From Bacillota bacterium (GTDB lineage: Bacteria > Bacillota > Clostridia > Acetivibrionales > DSM-1351): a stretch of DNA of 64,000 nt. The DNA lies in assembly GCA_023415305.1 (NCBI GenBank), contig JAEZKZ010000110.1:79504-143503 (forward strand). Direction: 5' to 3'. The notes under the pieces are model-generated. The model worked only from the letters and a program-made list of their open reading frames with translations. It ran no database searches and was not told the DNA's origin. This document shows positions 50,483-58,568 of this stretch, piece after piece (within the stretch, counting starts at the first letter, position 1; each line of letters begins with the position of its first letter). The translations under genes and the position numbers were made by a program.

Positions 50483-51346
50483 ATGGCACAGGTAGATTAT
50501 AAGGAATTGAAAAAAGGCGGTTTCATGCGCCAGAAGCAGAAGGACAATTTTTCTTTGAGACTTGGGATTATCGGTGGACAGATACAGGCTGACCAATTGC
50601 TTAAGGTTCATGAGATAGCAAAGAAATATGGTCACGGGTATGTACATATGACTTCACGACAAAGCATAGAAATTCCTTTTATAAAACTTGAGGATGTAGA
50701 GGCTGTTAAGGCTGAACTTGCAGAGGCTAATTTGCAGCCGGGAGTCTGCGGACCAAGGGTAAGGACCATTACTGCCTGTCAGGGCAGTGAAGTATGTCCA
50801 AACGGTATTATTGATTCCACAAAACTGGCGTATGAATTTGATAAACGCTACCACGGCAAAGAGCTTCCTCATAAGTTTAAGTTCGGGATTACTGCTTGCT
50901 GTAATAACTGTCTTAAAGCTGAAGAAAATGATCTCGGTGTAAAAGGCGGAGAAAAGGTTCAGTGGAATGAAAACAATTGTACCTTTTGCGGTTTGTGTGA
51001 AGTAGTTTGCCGTGAGAAAGCAATAACCGTAGACAAGGCAGACAAAAAGCTTATATTTAATGAAGAAGCCTGCAATTATTGCGGGAGATGTGTAAGAGCC
51101 TGTCCAACAGAGGCCTGGGAAGGCAAAAGCGGATTAATAATTTACTTCGGAGGATTGTTTGGTAACAGGATAGCCATAGGTAAAAAGCTTCTGCCAATTA
51201 TTTTTACAACAGAAGAACTTTTTAAGGTTGTAGATGCTACACTGAAATTTTACGAAAAACATGGCAAGTCCAGTGAGCGCTTTAGAAACACAATAGACAG
51301 AGTTGGTTGGGAACTGCTTGAGAAGGATGTTGCAAGTGTATTGTAG
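50483..51346 (+). CDS. Siroheme sulfite reductase, small type with two ferredoxin clusters
   Basis: A 287-residue protein. The siroheme/[4Fe-4S] motif is split as Cys99-x5-Cys105 (CQGSEVC) and Cys139-x3-Cys143 (CCNNC). Two ferredoxin motifs follow (CTFCGLCEVVCREK; CNYCGRCVRACPTE). Similar small assimilatory-type sulfite reductases occur in anaerobes and take electrons from ferredoxin. It should reduce sulfite to sulfide for the carrier protein, as Sir does in the Wolinella cluster. GGAGAAAAGATT precedes ATG 50483. Confidence 0.88.
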   Translation: MAQVDYKELKKGGFMRQKQKDNFSLRLGIIGGQIQADQLLKVHEIAKKYGHGYVHMTSRQSIEIPFIKLEDVEAVKAELAEANLQPGVCGPRVRTITACQGSEVCPNGIIDSTKLAYEFDKRYHGKELPHKFKFGITACCNNCLKAEENDLGVKGGEKVQWNENNCTFCGLCEVVCREKAITVDKADKKLIFNEEACNYCGRCVRACPTEAWEGKSGLIIYFGGLFGNRIAIGKKLLPIIFTTEELFKVVDATLKFYEKHGKSSERFRNTIDRVGWELLEKDVASVL

Positions 51347-51360
51347 ATTAAATAACTAAT

Positions 51361-51442
51361 TTGCGACCGCAATGTCGGCTCAAAGCCACTACGTGTCTTT
51401 TCATTACTATTTGTAGCCACAATGTGGCTCATGGAGGCTAAT
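51361..51442 (+). repeat. Hairpin-SD modules before TusA-like gene
   Basis: ACCGCAATGTCGGCTC and AAAGCCACTACGTGTC units, then TTTTCATTACTATTTGTAGCC and GCCACAATGTGGC, then TCATGGAGGCTAAT. Two module types appear joined in tandem here. Confidence 0.6.
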
Positions 51443-51694
51443 ATGTCAAATATAAAAGCTGACGATTTTGTTGATATAACTGACGTAGTTTGTCCAATAA
51501 CTTTTGTAAAGGCAAAGGTTGCCCTTGAAGAGTTGGAAGACGGTCAGATACTGGAAGTAAAAATGAATGAGGGAGAACCTATTCAAAACGTACCCAGAAG
51601 TTTTAAGGATGAAGGCCATAAGGTGCTGAATGTAGTTAACAATGAAGACGGAACCTTTACCGTATTTGTTGAAAAGGGCGGCTTGGGAGGTTAG
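51443..51694 (+). CDS. TusA/SirA-family sulfur-transfer protein
   Basis: An 83-residue protein. DVVCPITFVKAKVALEEL holds the CPxxxxK motif with the persulfide cysteine near residue 17; NEGEPIQNVPRSFKDEGHKVL is the second conserved stretch. It passes sulfur as persulfide to a partner in the same cluster. The last two residues, Gly-Gly, and the stop codon lie in the first bases of long leader element D, so this end may come from the element rather than be functional. The start follows GGAGG. Confidence 0.85.
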   Translation: MSNIKADDFVDITDVVCPITFVKAKVALEELEDGQILEVKMNEGEPIQNVPRSFKDEGHKVLNVVNNEDGTFTVFVEKGGLGG

Positions 51695-51904
51695 TTTGAA
51701 AGACTTCGCTAATGCTCGTCATCCAAACTAACCTGTGAATTTATGGCCGTGCGAAATATTCAAAGTATTTCAACACAAAAGTATTTTCAATACTTTGAAA
51801 GCGCACATGGCCAATTAACCTCCTTTATTCGCCTTATAGCGGATATGGGAGCAGACAAATTTCATTACAATTTGTGGCCGCTATTACGGCTCATGGAGGT
51901 TAAT
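51686..51904 (+). repeat. Long leader element, copy D
   Basis: Begins GGAGGTTAGTTTG inside the TusA stop region and ends at the next ATG. Hairpin 1: AGGTTAGTTTG with CAAACTAACCT. Hairpin 2: GGCCGTGCG..CAAAGTATT with AATACTTTGAAAGCGCACATGGCC. The anti-SD ATTAACCTCC (51814-51823) is the exact complement of GGAGGTTAAT (51895-51904); TAGCGG (51837-51842) can also pair with CCGCTA. Confidence 0.75.
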
Positions 51905-53134
51905 ATGAAGTTTAATACTGCACTTCTTCATGGGGAATTTACAGCAGATGGTAAAACAGGAGCTACAACAATCCCCATTTACCAGTCCTCCGCCTTTGAG
52001 CAGGAAACAGCAGAAAAGCTGGAGAATGTTTTTAAAGGTCGTGAACCTGGCTTTTTATATACAAGAATAAGTAACCCTACAATTGAAGCCTTTGAAAAAA
52101 GAATATCCTTTCTGGAAGGCGGTATCGGAGCAGTTGCCTGTTCCTCCGGTATGGCTGCGGCAACCCTGGCATTGTTAAATATCACAAGAAGCGGAGAAGA
52201 AATAGTCTCAGGCAGTGGAATTTTTGGTGGTACATACTCACTGTTCAGTTGTTTAGAAGACTTAGGAATTACTGTAAAATATGCCATGGACAATTCAATT
52301 GGGAGCTTTGAGGAAAAGATAAATGACAGGACCAGAGCTATATATGTTGAGACTATAGGAAACCCAAAATTGGATGTATATGATATAAAATTGCTATCTG
52401 AACTGGCACACAGCCATGGGCTTCCTCTCATTGTTGACAATACTGTTACCACTCCGTATCTGGTAAAGCCTTTAAAACTGGGAGCAGATATAGTAATTCA
52501 CTCAACATCAAAATATATCAATGGTAGTGGTAATTCCATCGGAGGAATCATTGTTGATGGAGGAAAATTTAAATGGAATTATGAAAAATTTTCCTCACTG
52601 AACGCATACAGAAAATTTGGTGGCTTTGTATATCTGGCGAAACTCAGAAAGACGCTATTTAAAGACTTCGGACCCTGTATGTCACCTTTTAATGCATATC
52701 TCAGCAGTCTAGGACTTGAAACCATGGCTTTGAGAATGGACCGTCTCTGCAGCAATGCATTAGAACTGGCTAGAACACTACAAGAGCACCCGAAAGTGTC
52801 CTATGTAAATTACCCTGGTCTGGAAGGGTCTAAAGATTTTGATCTTTCCAGAAAGCAGTTTGGAAATAAATTCGGAGGCATTCTTACAATAAGGGTAGGT
52901 TCAAAGGAAAATGCCTTCAAGGTTATAAATTCCTTAAAATATGCCTATAACCTATCAAATATCGGTGATGTCAGAACACTTGTAATTCACCCTGCGTCAA
53001 CTATTTATGCAACCAATACGGTTGAAGAAATGGAAAAAATGGGTGTGTATGATGATCTTATAAGGATTAGTATCGGAATAGAGGATTTTGAAGATATAAA
53101 GGAAGATTTTGAACAGGCTTTGGAGAAGGTGTAA
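51905..53134 (+). CDS. O-acetylhomoserine sulfhydrylase/cystathionine gamma-synthase family PLP enzyme (MetY-like)
   Basis: A 409-residue Cys/Met PLP enzyme. Cofactor lysine in HSTSKYINGSGNSIGG; YTRISNPT and CSSGMAAATLAL are present, and the end IHPASTIYATNTVEEMEKMG differs from the other two homologues in the window. Its place after a carrier, E1, JAMM and sulfite reductase suggests the MetY that uses the protein thiocarboxylate to make homocysteine. ATG 51905 follows GGAGGTTAAT; the frame from 51743 lies in the repeat. Confidence 0.85.
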   Translation: MKFNTALLHGEFTADGKTGATTIPIYQSSAFEQETAEKLENVFKGREPGFLYTRISNPTIEAFEKRISFLEGGIGAVACSSGMAAATLALLNITRSGEEIVSGSGIFGGTYSLFSCLEDLGITVKYAMDNSIGSFEEKINDRTRAIYVETIGNPKLDVYDIKLLSELAHSHGLPLIVDNTVTTPYLVKPLKLGADIVIHSTSKYINGSGNSIGGIIVDGGKFKWNYEKFSSLNAYRKFGGFVYLAKLRKTLFKDFGPCMSPFNAYLSSLGLETMALRMDRLCSNALELARTLQEHPKVSYVNYPGLEGSKDFDLSRKQFGNKFGGILTIRVGSKENAFKVINSLKYAYNLSNIGDVRTLVIHPASTIYATNTVEEMEKMGVYDDLIRISIGIEDFEDIKEDFEQALEKV

Positions 53135-53146
53135 AAACATATAAAG

Positions 53147-53216
53147 TTAAAGCCACTAATGTGATCAAAGCCGCAATGTTGGCTCAAAGCCACTTAAGCG
53201 GCTCATGGAGGTTATT
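53147..53216 (+). repeat. Hairpin-SD module, three tandem units
   Basis: AAAGCCACTAATGTGATC, AAAGCCGCAATGTTGGCTC and AAAGCCACTTAAGCGGCTC in tandem, followed by ATGGAGGTTATT. The clearest example of the roughly 19-base unit repeating. Confidence 0.7.
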
Positions 53217-54113
53217 ATGGTATATGATGTAATAATTGTTGGGAAGGGCCCTGCTGGTTTATCTGCAGCTCTTTACACTGTTCGTGCAAATCTTAAAACT
53301 CTGGTGATAGGAAAAAACAACAGTGAGTTACTAAGGGCTCATAAAATTGAAAATTATTTTGGGTTTTCAGAGCCTATCAGCGGAAGCGAGCTGTTAAAAG
53401 CCGGAGAACTTCAGGCTAAAAGGCTTGGAGCGGATATTGTAGAGGAAGAAGTTCTGGGAATAAACCAGAATGAGGATTTTGAAGTCGTAACCACAGAAAA
53501 CAGTTACACAGGTAAAACAGTTCTGCTTGCCACCGGACAGCCTCAAAAGAAACTGAATATTGATGGACTGAAAAAATTGGAGGGTATCGGCGTGAGCTAT
53601 TGCACTACCTGTGACGGTTTCTTTTATAGAAATCTTAAGGTTGGTGTACTTGGGCATAAGGATTTTGCTGTTCATGAAGCCGAAGAACTTAAGCCTTTTA
53701 CTTCAAACATAACAATTTATACAAACGGTAAGGAGCTTGAGTACAGTGGTAATTATAGCAGTCTGCATGAAAAATACAAAATCGTAGACAAAACTATTTT
53801 GAAGCTGGAAGGTAAGGATTATCTAGAGAGAATTCATTTTTCAGATGGCAGCGTTGAGAATATTGATGGCCTTTTTATTGCAAATGACAGCGCTTCAAGT
53901 TCTGATTTTGCCAGAAAGCTTGGAGTAATTACTGAGGGTGCCTCAATTATAGTTGATAAGGACCAAAAGACCAATGTAGCCGGATTGTTTGCCGCAGGTG
54001 ACTGTACCGGAGGCTTCAAGCAGGTTGCTACAGCTGTTGGTCAGGGAGCAATGGCAGGAAGAAAAATAATTGAATTTGTAAGAGGAAAAAATACAAGAAC
54101 AGAAGTAAAGTAG
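53217..54113 (+). CDS. Thioredoxin reductase-like FAD protein
   Basis: A 298-residue flavoprotein. The FAD loop is GKGPAGLSAALY, the redox pair is CTTC in SYCTTCDGFFYRN, and the C-terminal FAD motif is AAGDCTGGFKQVATAVGQGAMAG. The NAD(P)H loop (VGVLGHKDFAVHEA) deviates from GxGxxA. It may reduce a thioredoxin or the sulfur-transfer proteins of this cluster. The ATG at 53217 follows GGAGG; 53205 lies inside that site. Confidence 0.85.
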   Translation: MVYDVIIVGKGPAGLSAALYTVRANLKTLVIGKNNSELLRAHKIENYFGFSEPISGSELLKAGELQAKRLGADIVEEEVLGINQNEDFEVVTTENSYTGKTVLLATGQPQKKLNIDGLKKLEGIGVSYCTTCDGFFYRNLKVGVLGHKDFAVHEAEELKPFTSNITIYTNGKELEYSGNYSSLHEKYKIVDKTILKLEGKDYLERIHFSDGSVENIDGLFIANDSASSSDFARKLGVITEGASIIVDKDQKTNVAGLFAAGDCTGGFKQVATAVGQGAMAGRKIIEFVRGKNTRTEVK

Positions 54114-54148
54114 ATAGTAAATGTGTAGAGCAAACAGGACGGGGATTT

Positions 54149-55225
54149 ATGAGAGTATACGTTGTTGGAGTCAACTATAAAACAACACCGGTAGAAATAC
54201 GTGAGAAGTTCAGTATTGAACCTGATGAATATGAAAAAATGCTTTTAGCAATTAAAAGAATTGAAGGCATTTCAGAGTGCGCCATTCTTTCTACCTGCAA
54301 CCGGACTGAAATACATATTTTTTCAGAGGCTTCCCCTTTGGATACAGCAAATATAGAAAAGATTTTCTGCCATCTTAAGGGGCAAGAGATATATATAATG
54401 AAAAAATATTTTTATGTATATGAAGGAATTAATGCAGTCAGGCATATTATAAAGGTTGCATCGGGTATGGATTCAATGATACTTGGTGAAGATCAGATAT
54501 TGGGGCAATTCAGGAAAGCCTATGCTATTTCGATAAAATACGGAACATCTCAAGCAGTTTTAAATACCCTATCAAGACTCGCTGTTACTTCGTCCAAAAA
54601 GATTAAAACCAGAAGTCTGGCAAATAAAAAGGTATGTTCTGTTACCGGACAGGTGGGACAATTACTTGGAGAACAGTATGGAAGTAACCTGGCAGGTAAA
54701 AGCGTTCTTGTTATAGGTTCAGGGGAAATAGGAAGAGCTGTATTAAAAATGCTGCTGGAGACAGGCATCAAAAATATTCTCATAACAAAGAGGAATATGG
54801 TTGTTACACAAAATATAGCTCAGGAAAATAATTTTTATAACACTATAGATTATAATGACAGATATTCATATATTGACCAGGCAGATATTATTATTGGGGC
54901 TACCTCAAGTCCACACTATACAATTACTTCGGATATACTGTCAGAGAGTATGAAGGATAAGGATAAAAAACATTTATTTATAGACCTGGCGGTACCAAGG
55001 GATTTTGATGAAGCTATAGAAATGCTGGATAACGTGAGATTGTATAATATTGATCAGCTTAAAAATATAGATTCATCCGGCTCAGATGTAGGAAAGCTGC
55101 TTGATTTTGATTATATCAATGAGCAAATCAACTGCCATATCCATGAGTTTATAAGGTGGTATAATTATAGAAATACATCTATGAAGACTCAAAATCGTGA
55201 TTGTTGTACGGGGGTTACGGATTAA
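54149..55225 (+). CDS. hemA: Glutamyl-tRNA reductase
   Basis: A 358-residue NADPH enzyme making glutamate-1-semialdehyde from Glu-tRNA. The catalytic cysteine is in LSTCNRTE, and SGMDSMILGEDQILGQ and GSGEIGRAVLKML are typical. The protein is shorter than the usual about 420 residues, lacking part of the C-terminal dimerisation domain. GACGGGG precedes the start. It opens a tetrapyrrole operon that would feed siroheme and corrinoids. Confidence 0.93.
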   Translation: MRVYVVGVNYKTTPVEIREKFSIEPDEYEKMLLAIKRIEGISECAILSTCNRTEIHIFSEASPLDTANIEKIFCHLKGQEIYIMKKYFYVYEGINAVRHIIKVASGMDSMILGEDQILGQFRKAYAISIKYGTSQAVLNTLSRLAVTSSKKIKTRSLANKKVCSVTGQVGQLLGEQYGSNLAGKSVLVIGSGEIGRAVLKMLLETGIKNILITKRNMVVTQNIAQENNFYNTIDYNDRYSYIDQADIIIGATSSPHYTITSDILSESMKDKDKKHLFIDLAVPRDFDEAIEMLDNVRLYNIDQLKNIDSSGSDVGKLLDFDYINEQINCHIHEFIRWYNYRNTSMKTQNRDCCTGVTD

Positions 55226-55860
55226 TGGCTATGTTTCCTATGTATGTTGATTTGAAAGGAAAGCAGTGTGTAATAGTGGGCGGGGGCGAAGTCGCATCCA
55301 GAAAAGCTGAGATATTGTTAAGGTTTGAGGCTGTTGTAAATGTTATTGCACCTGAATTGTGCAGTTCTATACTTGAGTTGCATGAGCAGGGATTTTTAAA
55401 AATTCAAAAAAGTACATACTCACAAGATAATATAGAAGGGGCTTTCCTTGTTGTAGCTGCCACATCATCAACACAAGTTAATGAATTGGTATATAATGAT
55501 GCCGTAAAAAGCAATATACCGGTTAATGTTGTTGATGACCCGGAAAAATGTACTTTTATTTTTCCGGCGGTGGTTAAGAGAGGCCCTTTAACCATTGGAA
55601 TATCAACATCAGGAGTATATCCGGCCCTTTCAAAAAAAATCAGGAAAATCTCAGAAGAAGTATTTCCCGAGACTTATTCTCAAATGCTAGAAATGCTTGC
55701 TGATTTCAGAAGCAGAATTCGAAAAAGTTCTCTGACTCAACCTGAAAAGGAAAATGAACTGCGAATTGTGCTTGAAGAATTCTATTCAAAGGGTGAGATT
55801 ACTCCCCAGGCACTAAAGGCGATACTACAGCAGCATGAAATGAAAATTCTGCAGCAATAG
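55225..55860 (+). CDS. Siroheme synthase (precorrin-2 dehydrogenase/ferrochelatase, Met8/CysG N-domain type)
   Basis: A 211-residue NAD-dependent protein. FPMYVDLKGKQCVIVGGGEVASRKAEILL is the Met8/CysG N-terminal fold; FIFPAVVKRGPLTIGISTSGVYPAL is also diagnostic. It oxidises precorrin-2 and inserts iron to make siroheme for the sulfite reductase. The ATG (55225) shares a base with the hemA stop (TAATG). The 3' end is followed by degenerate copies of its own last codons (see the repeat entry). Confidence 0.9.
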   Translation: MAMFPMYVDLKGKQCVIVGGGEVASRKAEILLRFEAVVNVIAPELCSSILELHEQGFLKIQKSTYSQDNIEGAFLVVAATSSTQVNELVYNDAVKSNIPVNVVDDPEKCTFIFPAVVKRGPLTIGISTSGVYPALSKKIRKISEEVFPETYSQMLEMLADFRSRIRKSSLTQPEKENELRIVLEEFYSKGEITPQALKAILQQHEMKILQQ

Positions 55861-55935
55861 AAGACAGTTCTACAGCAACATAAAATGAAAATTCTACAGC
55901 CAAGATAAGGCAGGACTACAGCAACATAAAGTGAG
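55823..55935 (+). repeat. Degenerate tandem repeat from the siroheme synthase 3' end
   Basis: Unit 1 (55823-55857) encodes the end of the gene; unit 2 (55868-55903) repeats it with few changes; unit 3 (55914-55935) is partial and runs into the GGGAGG ribosome site of hemC. Shared words are TACAGCA(A/G)CAT and AAATGAAAATTCT. Confidence 0.7.
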
Positions 55936-55943
55936 GGAGGATT

Positions 55944-56852
55944 ATGAATGGGATCATTAGGGTCGGAACCCGCCAAAGCGCATTGGCAATGGCTCAGAGC
56001 AGATTGATTGTAAACCTGCTGGGCAGTAAGTTCCCTGAACTGAAGTTTGAACTTGTGGGAATGAAGACCAAGGGTGATATTTTTCTGGACACTAAACTGG
56101 ATATCATAGGTGGAAAAGGCTTATTTGTCAACGAAATAGAAAATGCACTTATTGAAGATAAAATTGATATGGCAGTTCACAGTATGAAGGATATGCCTGC
56201 TGTCATGCCGAAGCAGCTAACCATTGCTGCTGTTTCAGAAAGAGAGGACCCCCGGGATGTTTTAGTAACAATAAACGGCGAAAGTCTAAAGGAACTGAAG
56301 CCCGGAGCAATAGTAGGAACCAGCAGTATACGCCGTGAAATTCAGCTGCTGGCTCTAAGACCAGACCTGACTGTCAAGCAGTTACGAGGAAATGTGCTTA
56401 CCAGACTTGATAAACTGGCAGCAGCTGAATTTGATGCAATAGTTCTTGCAGCAGCCGGTCTGAAAAGATTGGGGCTTCACGAAAAATGCTCCTGCTGTTT
56501 TTCTGTTGAAGAGATGATTCCTGCCATTGGACAAGGTGTTTTAGGGGTTCAAACCAAAAAGGGCGGCAAAATGCAGCAGCTTGTAAATTCTATTAACAGC
56601 CCAGACGGGTGGCTGGCTCTGGAAGCAGAAAGAAGCTTTATGTTCCGTCTTAACGGCGGCTGCAGCACACCAATAGCGGCACATGCAGTAATCAGCGGCA
56701 ACAAAATGAAAATAACCGGAATGCTGGCTGTGAATTATGGTAAGGATGTTTTAAAGGCAGCAGTTGAAGGAGATAAGCATCAAGCCCGCTCCCTGGGAGA
56801 ACAGCTTGCAGCTGTTATATTGGAAAAAGAAAGAAAGCTGGAGGATTGCTAA
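55944..56852 (+). CDS. hemC: Hydroxymethylbilane synthase
   Basis: A 302-residue enzyme that polymerises porphobilinogen. Motifs include RVGTRQSALAMAQ, VHSMKDMPA, GTSSIRRE and the dipyrromethane cysteine in LNGGCSTPIAAHA. GGGAGG precedes the ATG. One base separates it from the cobA-hemD start region. Confidence 0.95.
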   Translation: MNGIIRVGTRQSALAMAQSRLIVNLLGSKFPELKFELVGMKTKGDIFLDTKLDIIGGKGLFVNEIENALIEDKIDMAVHSMKDMPAVMPKQLTIAAVSEREDPRDVLVTINGESLKELKPGAIVGTSSIRREIQLLALRPDLTVKQLRGNVLTRLDKLAAAEFDAIVLAAAGLKRLGLHEKCSCCFSVEEMIPAIGQGVLGVQTKKGGKMQQLVNSINSPDGWLALEAERSFMFRLNGGCSTPIAAHAVISGNKMKITGMLAVNYGKDVLKAAVEGDKHQARSLGEQLAAVILEKERKLEDC

Positions 56853-56853
56853 T

Positions 56854-58485
56854 ATGGCAGGAAAAGTATATATTATTGGAGCAGGGCCCGGTGATTACAA
56901 GCTTTTGACCATAAAAGCAGCAGAGGCCATAAAAGAATCCGAGGTCATCGTATATGATCGGCTTATTGACAGCAATGTACTTGGCTTTGCTGATAATGGA
57001 GCCGAATTTGTTTATGTGGGAAAACAACCCCAGCACCACCAGGTACCTCAGAACGAAATAAATCAGCTTCTATTAAAGTATGCAAAAGAAGGTAAGACTG
57101 TAGCTAGAGTAAAGGGCGGAGACCCGTTTTTATTCGGGCGTGGTGGTGAAGAGTGCGAATATCTTCATAAAAACGGGATTGATTTTGAGGTTGTGCCCGG
57201 TATTACCTCCTCCTTAGCTGTGCCTGCATATGCTGGAATACCGGTTACACACAGAGAATATGCCTCGTCCCTTCATATAATCACCGGACACCATTCGGCT
57301 GAAAGAGGAAGCACTGGGAATATAGAAAGCACTGAGAATATAAAAAGCGTCATTAATAGAGAATGCGACCGAGATAGGGAAAGCAGCCCGTTATGTGATT
57401 TTGAAACACTTGCTAAACAGGAAGGCACACTTGTTTTTCTTATGGGAGTAAAAAATATTAGTGAAATTTGCAGTGGCCTGATGGGATTTGGCAAAGCACC
57501 TGAGACACCTGTTGCAGTTATTGAAAATGGAACAAAGCCCGAGCAGAGAGTAATAACCGGCATATTAAGCGATATTACCGAGAAGTGTGAGCAGTATAAG
57601 GTAAAATCACCGGCTGTTATTGTTGTAGGAGAAGTGGCAAAGCTTACTGAAACCCTTAGCTGGTATGGGAAAGGAGTACTTTCAGGTAAAAGAATAATAA
57701 CAACCAGACCTGCAGGACAATCAGATGCATTGGTTAAGGGGTTGGAGGCATATGGTGCCCACGTTACTGAATTTCCTGTCATAAAAATAACCGAGCTTCA
57801 GGAGAATGATAAGCTTGAAATAGCTCTGAGCAGACTGGACTCATATAGCTGGCTTGTATTTACAAGCACAAATGGTGTTGATATTTTCTTTAAACAGCTT
57901 AGTCAGCTAAAACTGGATATTCGAAAGCTTTATGGAATAAAAATTGCAGTAATTGGTTCAGCCACAGAAAAAGCACTGAATTTAAAAGGCTTGTACCCGG
58001 ATTATATACCTGAAAAATTTTCTACCAGGGAGTTATTGTCGGGCTTACTCGATAGAATAAACAGCAGCGACAAAATACTCCTTATTGATTCTGAACTTTC
58101 CAGGCCTGAATTAACAGAGGGCTTTGTGAATTACGGTATAGCTTTTGATGAAATTGCTGTTTATACAACCGAACCCCATAATAATTTGGAAAGTAAACTG
58201 GATTTTATTATATCTGAGTTAGAAAGGGCCGATTACATAACTTTTGCAAGTCCCTCTGCAGTAAAGGCCTTTGCAACTATACTGGGACAGGAAAGAATAG
58301 AGAAATTATCAGCAGCTTTTATATGTATAGGACCGGTCACAGCCAATGCAGCTGCCGAAGAAGGTATTTCGGTAATAGCAGTAGCTGACCAATATAATGC
58401 AGAAGGATTAATAGAAAAAATAATAGAATTAAACAGAAAAGATATTGAGCATCTTAAATGGGATTCAAAACTGATTAAGAACTGA
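56854..58485 (+). CDS. CobA-HemD fusion: uroporphyrinogen-III C-methyltransferase / uroporphyrinogen-III synthase
   Basis: A 543-residue two-domain enzyme. CobA part (1-about 270): VYIIGAGPGDYKLLTIKA, VYVGKQ, ARVKGGDPFLFGRGGEE, with GIPVTHREYASSLHIITGHH. A variable polar insert around residues 150-180 (GSTGNIESTENIKSVINRECD) is unusual. HemD part (about 280-543) with ITTRPAGQSDALVKGLEAYGAHV. It supplies precorrin-2 for siroheme and corrinoids. The start at 56854 follows GGAGG. Confidence 0.93.
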   Translation: MAGKVYIIGAGPGDYKLLTIKAAEAIKESEVIVYDRLIDSNVLGFADNGAEFVYVGKQPQHHQVPQNEINQLLLKYAKEGKTVARVKGGDPFLFGRGGEECEYLHKNGIDFEVVPGITSSLAVPAYAGIPVTHREYASSLHIITGHHSAERGSTGNIESTENIKSVINRECDRDRESSPLCDFETLAKQEGTLVFLMGVKNISEICSGLMGFGKAPETPVAVIENGTKPEQRVITGILSDITEKCEQYKVKSPAVIVVGEVAKLTETLSWYGKGVLSGKRIITTRPAGQSDALVKGLEAYGAHVTEFPVIKITELQENDKLEIALSRLDSYSWLVFTSTNGVDIFFKQLSQLKLDIRKLYGIKIAVIGSATEKALNLKGLYPDYIPEKFSTRELLSGLLDRINSSDKILLIDSELSRPELTEGFVNYGIAFDEIAVYTTEPHNNLESKLDFIISELERADYITFASPSAVKAFATILGQERIEKLSAAFICIGPVTANAAAEEGISVIAVADQYNAEGLIEKIIELNRKDIEHLKWDSKLIKN

Positions 58486-58534
58486 TTCAAAACTGATTTA
58501 ATACTGATTTAATACTGATTTAATACTGATTAAA
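58462..58534 (+). repeat. 11-base tandem repeats at the hemD end
   Basis: Units of the type ACTGATTTAAT / CTGATTCAAA repeated about six times, overlapping the last codons and the stop codon and running into the hemB leader. The last four units are almost identical. Confidence 0.7.
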
Positions 58535-58568
58535 CATTTAATATAATTAAAGCTTCCGGAGGCAGACA

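Noticed and set aside
51689..51694. TusA-like protein with a functional Gly-Gly carrier tail
   Set aside because: The Gly-Gly and stop are encoded by the start of repeat element D, and the CPxxxxK cysteine motif already explains sulfur transfer.
2489..51904. Insertion sequences
   Set aside because: The long leader copies are only 200-340 bases, have no transposase frame and always end at a start codon. A MITE origin is possible but I see no clear target-site duplications.
51743..51904. N-terminal extension of the MetY-like protein
   Set aside because: It is the translation of leader element D; the homologues start at 51905 and the ribosome site is GGAGGTTAAT.
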